From Apiosordaria backusii (taxonomy: Eukaryota; Ascomycota; Sordariomycetes; Sordariales; Lasiosphaeriaceae), in the NCBI GenBank assembly GCA_030549205.1, contig JAUKTV010000007.1:806001-870000 (forward strand): a DNA stretch of 64,000 bases. Direction: 5' to 3'. Shown here piece by piece: positions 55,927 to 64,000 of this stretch. The notes under the pieces were generated by a model that worked only from the letters and a program-made list of their open reading frames with translations, was not told where the DNA came from and did no database searches. The translations under genes were made by a program, and so were the position numbers. Position 1 is the stretch's first letter. Every line of letters starts with the position of its first letter.

Positions 55927-56984
55927 TTTAATGATGGAATTTTGACGATGATGTTTGCTGTGATGTGATAGGAGGGGAGGCATGGAGGTGAAAGGCAAGG
56001 AAGAGAGGTTTGCTGGTTTGGAATTTTTGCATATAATTGGTTCGGTTTGGGAGGGGGGATTGGGTGGGTTATTACAGGCAAAGTACTTAGACAAATATCA
56101 GATTCCCACGTGTGGACACATTACATATATTTTATACAGAGCCGAAAAGGACGTATTTACGTGCGTTTCTTTTCTCAATTTATTTGGCTAGTCCTTTGGT
56201 GAGAAGGCGGGCGTTGTGTAAGTCAAAGACTGACAGTCAAGGCAACTGGTAGACATTAAAAGAGCAATGGCAAGAGAGCAATGGCAAGAGAGCAATGGCA
56301 AGAGAGCAATGGCAAAGGCAACTCATCCCAAAATTCAGGGTAGAAAACACCTCTTTCGAATTTCACCTCCAAACCATCGCGGTATCAACCTCCGCTCTAT
56401 ATAGGTACTTAAGTACTCAAAAAGAGACACAACACAAAGTAGATACCAGAAAACCTATGAAGCCCAGCTTAAAGAAAGCCAAGTCGGGCTTTGTATAAAA
56501 TAAAAACAAACCAAAAATAGATGGGGGACTAAGGAACCGCCAGCATCAAAACTTTCATCATGAGACTGACTGCCAGAAAAACTATACCAAAAAAAAACAA
56601 AAAAGACCAACAAACAAAAGGAAACTAACATAGAGGGTTTCCAAAATTCCAAATGGATATCATATCATCCAATTCCAATTCCAATCCCCTATCCCAAAAA
56701 ACTCTTTCCCATACCATATATCCCACAGATTCAAGTTCCCATACATATAAATTCCCAAATAGCTTTTTGGCTTTTTCTTTCCTTCATTTTGCCATGTCCC
56801 ATACATAAAGTTCCATATCCAAAAAAGCCCAGGCTTTGATTTTGCCTTGGTCAAAAAGCACTTTCGCTGTATAAACCAACCAACCGCGGTTTGGCAGTGT
56901 GAGCAACAACATTAAAAAGAAAACAAAAAACAACCCATCATAAACACACATACAACCTTCAACTTTCCCATTAAAACAAACCCC
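55927..56984. other. Shared 3' region between convergent genes
   Basis: Between the stops of the 54571 gene (+) and the OGT gene (-). A/T-rich compared with the flanks, with a four-copy 14-bp tandem repeat at 56261-56316. No gene is seen. Confidence 0.55.
56261..56316. repeat. 14-bp tandem repeat, four copies
   Basis: Unit AGAGCAATGGCAAG repeated four times; the last copy differs by one base. Between convergent genes. Confidence 0.95.
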
Positions 56985-59900
56985 TCACAAATAAATATCA
57001 CCCCCCCTCCCAGCAACCCAATCCCCCCAAGCCCTCCCATACGCCTCCTCTAAGTCCCTCACCCACCTCCTCGTGTCAAACAGCGCGCACCCCCACTTGC
57101 TCTCCCACAGCAGCCTCCTCATCTCCGCCAACCTCCCCTGTCCTTTCCCAAATATTCCCCCCCCCGATGAGGCCCTAACAAGCGTATACCCCATCCCATT
57201 CACCAACCTCACCGCCCTCTCCTCATACTCCCTCTCATCCCCCGCAATCAGCTCCCTCGCCGCTTTATCTCCTTCCTCGCTCTTGGGCAGTGCGCCCTTC
57301 AAGATGGAAGCAGCCATCCTCGAGCACATTTTGTACTCGTATCTCGGCAGCGTCAGTAGCGGGGTCGACGACCAGAGGATGTCAGCGGCAGTGGTGTGCG
57401 CGTTGCATTCTGGGGTGTCGAGAAACAAATCGCAGACCCGGGCGCGGGAGATGTGCTGCTGCTTCGGGGCCACGTCCGTAAAGTGGATGCGGGAGGCGAC
57501 GTTCTCACCGGCCCAGTCTTTGGCTGTGCGGCGGAGGTGGGTTTCACCCAACTCGGGGAAGCGCAACAACCAAAGATGGGCTTTGGGGCAGGAGGCTAGG
57601 ATGCGGAGCCAGGTTCGGAAGGTTGTTGGGTCGATCTAAAGCATGTTAGTTTGGGCAATAGGGATGAAAGTGGGGACAAGAAAAACGGACCTTGTATAGC
57701 TGGTTGAAGTTACCCAGAAGGATGGCGTCGTCGGGGAGCTTGGGGAACAACTCCTTTCGCATCCTCCACCTGCGCTTTTGGTCATCTTCCCATGTCATGT
57801 TTCGCTCGTTGTGGCCATCTGCTGACTGTGCGTGGTCGCAGCAGAAAAAGGTGTCTCGAGCAAAAATGATGTTTTCAGAGTAGATCCAGTCCTCGCTTTC
57901 GGTGTATGCCTCATCGCGGAAGACGTCTCCCAGATTCAGGTTGTTACGGTGCGGTCGGAGTGTCGAGGGAGGGATGGCTGTCGTGTCAGCTAGCAGATAA
58001 TCGCACCACTCAGCCCCCAAGGTCCCCGCGAAGCCCATAAACGACATTTGGATCGGTGCAGGGCGCGCGGCAAAGATCTCGTTACGGGCACCGCGGGTGT
58101 ACCCGTTGAGGTTGACCAGGATGTGAATGCCATCTGCCACGATCTGTTCGACGAGTCTGTCTGATGGCCATGTGCTGACATCGCGGAAGACAGGGGCTTC
58201 ACGCTCGATTTGCTGGCGATGGATCGACTTGTCGCTGGCGGTGGTTGCGTAGCAGTACGCTTTGACCTTGTTGGGGTTGTGAAAGCCAAAGACAGACTGC
58301 ATCAGATGCGCCAGGGGATGGTTGTTGAAGTCCGACGAGACGTAACCAACCTTGAAAAAAGGAGCTGGTGGGGCTGGCGGTTCGTACACAGTAGCCGGTA
58401 CCCACGGCGACCGAAGGGTCGAGCAAGATATCCTGAGCGCATTCCGTTGCGAGATCATCCGGATGTCCTTAGCCGTCAAGGGGCAAGTAAACGTGTGGAA
58501 CGGCAAAACCGTAGGCGCAGACGGGATGGAAAGACTGGCAGGAGGTCGGGGTCGTCTGTACCCAGCTGGTGATTTGATACCCTTGACATACTTGTCAATA
58601 TACCAGCATCGCATCGCAGCTCTCGTCGACCGCTCAATCAACCTCAAGATTCTCGAGCCCTCCCACGATCGACCAGCCCATTTCCGCAGTTCAGCCTCAA
58701 GATCCAACCCCCTATCAGTGATTCCAGCCCCAGCATCCCTAAACTGCGCCACCAGCTGCATGATCGTCTGATCCTGCAAAGCTCCGACGCCCCACGTGCT
58801 TGATTCCTTCAGCTGTCGCCCAACGATATCGACAACACGCTTCATCAACCCGCTGCCCTGGCCCTGAGACTTGACATCCTGGAGCATTCCCTGGTCATCC
58901 ACATGCCACCGGTCAAACTTGCCGCCTGCCAGCAAAACACCGCCGCGGCCCTTCCAGTCACAAACCGAGTTGAGCGCAGTCGACAGACCACATACAGCCT
59001 CAGCAAAATCCGGATTCGCCGACACAGCTCGCTTGTAATACCCGATGGCATCACTGATCCGCCCCCTATCCTTGACAGCATTGGCCAGGTTTGTCAACGC
59101 GATATCAAAGCTCCCATCGCACTGAACAGCCTGCTCATACATCTGGATAGCAAGATCCAGCTGGCCAATATCCTTGAGGAGGCTGCCAAGATTTGTATGA
59201 AGATGCACATGCTTCGGATCTAGAGTGAGACCATAATAGTAGTACGCCAGCGCGAGTGACAATCCGCTACCTGGCACGATCCCGGCGATTGGCGGAAGAT
59301 TGCCCAAATCCATAGGAGGCCCGGAGTGCACTTGCGTGGACGTCTGCTGCACACTGGCAAGCAAGATGCCGACATTGTTGGCTGTAGATGGACTTTCCTG
59401 TAGCGAGAGTGACAGATAATACAAGGCGAGAATATCGCCCACACCCGCAGGCTGCCTCACTAATCCGGTATTTGGTCCTCCATTCGACATGGCATCCTGG
59501 AAAATCTTGGCTAGAGATAGCAGCGAGTTGCTCGTTGTGGCGACGACCGACTTCTTGTGAGTGCCCTCGGGAACATACTGAAGCCCAGGCAAGAGCCCTC
59601 CATGTGAAGCAAAGACACGCTGTGCAGTAAGCTTAGCTCTGTCTGGCGACAGTAGCAGTGGAGCGGACAGGTTCGCCTGAACAGCACCCCTAGGCTGTCC
59701 TGAATGCATATCCCTAGGTGCCAGAACCGTTTGTATCCTCCGGATGAGTGACCGCACCCCTTGGACCTGTCGTCCAGCACTGATGAGAACCGCCTCCTCG
59801 AAGGCATCCGAGGCCTGTTCAATGTTCTTCAACGAGTACAGCATATTTCCTTTGGCGTGTATCAGCAGGATCATTCGTCCATTTTCAGTCCCTGCAATGG

Positions 59901-61937
59901 CGTAGCCGCTTGATCCAAACCCTGGCACATTGCTGTGGTCTGCCGTCCTAGCAAAATGCTGCGTCGGACTGTCGTTATGATCATCCAGCACAAAGTTGTC
60001 GGGACTCGATTCTCGCATCGTAGCCGTCGAGGTCGTATCCGCCTCGCTGGCAGTTTCGCTGACCTCGTGCTGGTTCCCGTTTGTCCCAGATAGCCTCAAC
60101 GACTTCTGAATATACTCGATGATGTTGACGGCCTCCTGGCTCCTGTGATTCGAGCACAACAAGCCGACCAAATGCTCGACCGCTTCAAGATAGCTTGGCC
60201 TTAGCTTGATTGCCTTAGACCACTCCCGCTCAGCCTCCTCTTGCCTGTTCATACAATACAGTGTCGCAGCAATATTCGAAATAGCCTCCACGTGGCTGTC
60301 CTGTTTGTTAGCATCACCCAACAAATCACCGCGGCCACATAGACCGGGAATACGCACCTGGCATCTAAGTTGACGATGCGCTTAAACCACTCCAGAGCAT
60401 CCTCATAATGCTCAAGACCGTAGTGAAGGCAGCCTCCCAGTAGCATACCATCCACCCATTTCCATCCACTTTGCTCACACAGGTTGGTGAGCATCTCCAA
60501 TGAGTTCTTTGCATTGTGAAGCGGTGACCCCGTCTCAAAATATGGTCGCTGCTGAAGTCCCGCCGAATATAGATTCCGGGCTTGATTGTAGCCACCCCCC
60601 ATCATACCACGGCCATCCATTACGATACCCCTGGCTGCTGCCTCCTTCTGCGCCATGTGTTGTGCATAGCTTACTGTTGGCCCCGCAAGCGCTGGTGATG
60701 GTCGTACCTTGGTCCCGCTCGCCAAGGGTGCTATCGAGGGCTTCGGGTACACCACCATCTTAGATGATGTCCTCGAAAGAGATCCGGTCCGAGTATGGTG
60801 CGCTTTCTTCGCGTTACCTAAATAGAGTAGTAGGTCATTGTATGTTTTGTGCGCCTGTTGTAGCGCCAACTCCTTGAACCTTGCCCGGGAGGCAACATCT
60901 CCGCCGCTTCCCCCTTGTGCAATGTGCCCGGCTAGTTGTGCCAAAGATTCATGTCCGTGATGGGCAGCCCCATGATGCGCCATGTGTGCTTGGGTGTGGC
61001 GAGCGAACCCATCGTCAAGAGGGTAGCTGGACAATGGCAGGCGGAATGGGTGAGGTTGCCCAAGCCCTGGGGCGTTTGGCATTCCATGTATCGTTGACTG
61101 TGAGGGCATGAACGCACTATCGACGACGGCGTTTTGGGGTGTGTAGCCATTAGCCAGTGGTATTGGTGCTCGATAGTCCCCTAGTCCGCCATTCCTCCAC
61201 ATCACCGACTGCTGCGGCTGTTGGTAGCCACCGGGGCTAAAGACCGTTTGTCCCAACGGTTGTTGGTATCCTGGACCAAGCAATGGCTGCAAACCGGACA
61301 CGGGGTGGTAACTTTGTTGGGGCATTGGCTGCAGAAAGTTTGTCTGCTCTGCTGCGGCCGCGTCCACCATCATATTTGCATTTCCCATCCTCCATCCTCC
61401 TGGCGTCACAGGTGGGCTACTTAATGGTTCCATCCCACCATCGAGCCTCCCAGTTGGGTTTGTGGCCGAATATGACCATGATGAACCTGACCGTGATGGC
61501 TGATGGAAGCCTACCCCAGTGGGTCCAGGTGTTCTTTGAGACACAGCAGTCGGAAAGATTCTCGACGAGGCGGGCAAAATCATGTGCTTCAATGGTGGGG
61601 GTCCTGAAGCCAGGTGGGCAACCGAGCCATCGTACCCGTTATCGATGGTACCGCTTGGTGTCTTGCGTCTCAGTGAGTGTTCCGAGCTGTGGTCGTGGCC
61701 GTGGGATCGGATGAACGAGGTGGTGATGCGGTGCAACGCCGGGGCTGGCTGGGCGCTGCGGATGGCGAACGCCCGAGGCGTTGAGTCTGTGTTGTGGAGC
61801 GAGGGGGAGGGTCGCGCGAACTGTGGTCTTTGGTGATGCGACACGTACTCCAGGTCATGTTTTACGTGCGGTTGATGAGGCCCAAGTAAATCGAGCTGCG
61901 GTTGCACCATCGGGTGCATTTGGACGAGAGGTAACAT
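56985..61937 (-). CDS. O-GlcNAc transferase (TPR plus GT41)
   Basis: Transfers GlcNAc from UDP-GlcNAc to Ser/Thr of nuclear and cytosolic proteins. Exons 61937-60358, 60295-57691 and 57635-56985 give 1,611 residues. Intron 1 (62 bp, GTGCGT...GACAG, GCTAAC inside) joins to NLDASHVEAISNIAATL; intron 2 (55 bp, GTCCGT, ACTAAC, TTTAG) joins FNQLYK to IDPTTF. Residues 1-470 are disordered, rich in Pro, Gln, Gly and His. TPR-like repeats lie at about 470-600 and 865-975 with disordered segments between. The catalytic region (about 1125-1611) has YVSSDFNNHPLAHLMQS (His 1186, matching human H498), HILVNLNGYTRGARNE, RPAPIQMSFMGFAGT, NFNQLYK (Lys 1395, matching human K842), and DLFLDTPECNAHTTAADILW. All key catalytic residues I can check are present. 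It is longer than human OGT (1,046) because of the N-terminus and inserts. Confidence 0.93.
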
Positions 61938-64000
61938 GGTGGAATCCGATACTACGTACTTTTGGTGATATCTTCCACTGAACGAAGGTGAGAGAGACAG
62001 ATGGATGTGTTTGATCGTAAAGAGAGAGCAGAGAGTAAGTAAGGAGCGTCGATCAGTTTGCGGGTTGCCTGTTGGGGGGGATTCAGGCCGGACTCGTTAC
62101 TGCCCAGTGTATACCTCAAAGCATTGTTGACTTCGTTGGAGTTGTTGTCGAGCACACGATGCCCCCAGGGAAAAGGTATTCCATCTGAGGAGTGGACAGC
62201 AAGGTCGAAACAAGAGCAAAGCCGGGACTTCGCCCAGACTCTTAACCATGCAACCGCGTCTCCTCTCAATCAATCAACCCACTGATCCCCCCAGTTTCCG
62301 CCAGTCTGCGGTCCGGGATCTGCAGAGGAATATAATCACAAAAATCTGTCTTGTTTCGTCCGACGGGTGGTCGCATCCACTCTTGAGCGCCAACGACGAC
62401 GACAACCACAACTCTCCGCACCCGCCGGGCTCGTGAAAAGCGACGGCCGTGTCTTCAGCCGGAGTCGATCAGGTCGGGGCGGGGTTCGATGTGGAGGCAG
62501 TGTTCGGCGGAGGGAAAGAAGAGGAGAACGGAGGGCCCGGGGAGGTTCGTGCGTGATGAAGTGCCCTTGTCAAATGTGGATATCGGATTATCGGGACCCG
62601 GCACGGCGGTGACCAGGCGGCGACGGCGGCGGTGAATTGAATGATTATCTCCTAGTGTAGAGTGTATAGTCCCTCTTTTCCTTACGCTTCTAAAAAAGAT
62701 CAAAGCAGAGGGACCTGGTCTGACGTTGAAAATGCAGCGGACAGGGAAGCCGGCGGGAATCTTCACTTGTCCAAAATGTGGAATGGGGCCGCATTTAGTC
62801 AGGCTGGTGCACGACGGGGGCCTGCGCCTGTGGGCGTTCTCGGGCCTAAACTCTGCAGGGAAGGCTTCCCCCCACACAGCATGGAAACGCTAGAGCCCTG
62901 CTGCTACACTGCACCAGCGCTGCACCACCACAACCTCCAAGGTACCGCACCACGGCGCTGCTGCACCCTATTAGTGGCTGCGGGCCGAGCGTAACCAAGC
63001 TCTGTGAAGCATTCGAGAGCACCGGGCACGCTATGTGACGCTCCGGGACATGAACGACATGGATCGCGTCCCTGGGTGTGGTTCGCTTCAATCACTGGGC
63101 CTCCACAGTGGGATACAAAGTGCACGACTAAGGCATCTGTAAACCTGATTCATCCCGGGCCATCATGAGCATCGACATCTGATAGGCAGACCTTGAGCTC
63201 GAATGCCACGCCAGCTGTGCGACTCGATGAGGCAGATAACGGGGGCCGGGCATGTTTATACTCCTCAGTCTCTGACTGACAGTGACAAGAGAGACAGAGA
63301 CACAATAGGTACGCCGGGCAATGTGCCTCTGCATCTGTGGTGTCTCCACCTCAGTCAATGCCGCCGCCGTCACCCGCCGCCCGAAGAATCAGAATGGAAA
63401 CCGCATATTGAACGACGGGAACACAGGAACCTCTGACCTGAAGGACATGTGCGGGACGCAACCTGGAAGCAGCAAGGGTCAGGGCAGGGCAAAAGGCAGG
63501 GTCGCTTGACTATCCATGGATGCGAGTCGCAACCTCCCAAACTCCAATCAACGTCTCTGGAGCGTATTTCTGGGCGTCTCCCTCATCAGGTTGTGAGAGT
63601 GGGTGTGTTGGACAGCCCGTCTTCGTATCAATCTTGCATTTTTCTGGAAAACATCCTCTATCCCGTCCCCCTCATTCTTCCTTCGGCAAACTCGGCCCAG
63701 TCTTCCTTTCCCCTCACAAATCTACAGCACACAGAATATGACAGCTCTCCTCGCTTCATCATGATGTTCTGGGGTGTAGCAGCAAACAGCAAGCCGCATT
63801 GCGTGGCATGGCTGTGTCAGTGACTGGGTGTGTGCGAGCACCGCAGACAGATCCAAACCATACCACCACTCACCCCGCACACTGGCCTTCTCAAACGTCG
63901 ACTGGTGGAAAGCCTCATGCACGGTAACCTCTCATGGCTCGCAGCACACATCGACAGTCTGTCACTCTTTCTAGCGTCTATTTGACTATTCAAAATAGAC
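61938..64000. other. Upstream flank of the OGT gene
   Basis: No coding region is supported in the last 2 kb. The part next to 61937 is the OGT promoter and leader; short open frames further right have no recognisable features, though the beginning of a gene lying beyond the window edge cannot be excluded. Confidence 0.5.

Overview
The window looks like a chromosomal segment of a filamentous ascomycete, most likely a Sordariomycete. The evidence is short introns (51-98 bp where typical) with GTANGT-type donors and CTAAC/CTGAC-like branch sites, a FlbD/RCA-1-type Myb regulator, a 2EXR-domain protein, an animal-like O-GlcNAc transferase that budding yeasts lack, and proteins rich in low-complexity sequence. 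The species cannot be fixed from sequence alone. I see no rRNA, no intact tRNA, no CRISPR array and no transposon with recognisable coding sequence.

Layout, left to right. 1-1049 (+): the C-terminal three quarters of ornithine decarboxylase, cut by the window edge. 1504-1605 (+): an unannotated-looking U6 spliceosomal snRNA gene with pol III signals. 3141-4590 (+): a ribose-phosphate pyrophosphokinase subunit with one intron and a large insertion, convergent with 5088-8339 (-), a Pet127-family mitochondrial RNA-processing protein. 8.3-17.2 kb holds no convincing gene. 17199-18737 (+): a Cys-rich, coiled-coil protein of unknown function. 20069-21571 (+): an NCBP3-like cap-binding protein with repeated ELFP motifs. 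22174-24862 (+): a five-exon coiled-coil protein of unknown function with an apparent one-base frameshift and a 321-bp intron carrying an array of small hairpins.

24.9-37.1 kb is gene-free apart from degenerate tandem repeats, homopolymers and one possible pol III unit. 37131-38207 (-): an R2R3 Myb regulator of the FlbD/RCA-1 family, preceded by another 12 kb with no convincing gene, as is common around developmental regulators. 50099-51268 (-): a 2EXR-domain protein. 52833-53456 (-): the catalytic subunit of N-terminal acetyltransferase B (NAA20). 54571-55926 (+): a disordered and helical protein of unknown function. 56985-61937 (-): a 1,611-residue O-GlcNAc transferase with TPRs. The last 2 kb is its upstream flank.

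The genes do not form a pathway or cluster. They are housekeeping functions (polyamine and PRPP synthesis, splicing RNA, mitochondrial RNA processing, cap binding, N-terminal acetylation, protein O-GlcNAcylation) plus one developmental regulator. The least ordinary observations are the intron hairpin array, the U6 gene with candidate internal A and downstream B boxes, two stop-free introns whose length is a multiple of three, the probable frame errors in two genes, and the repeated ELFP motif in the NCBP3-like protein. Exon coordinates were inferred by eye from splice signals, frame continuity and family similarity.
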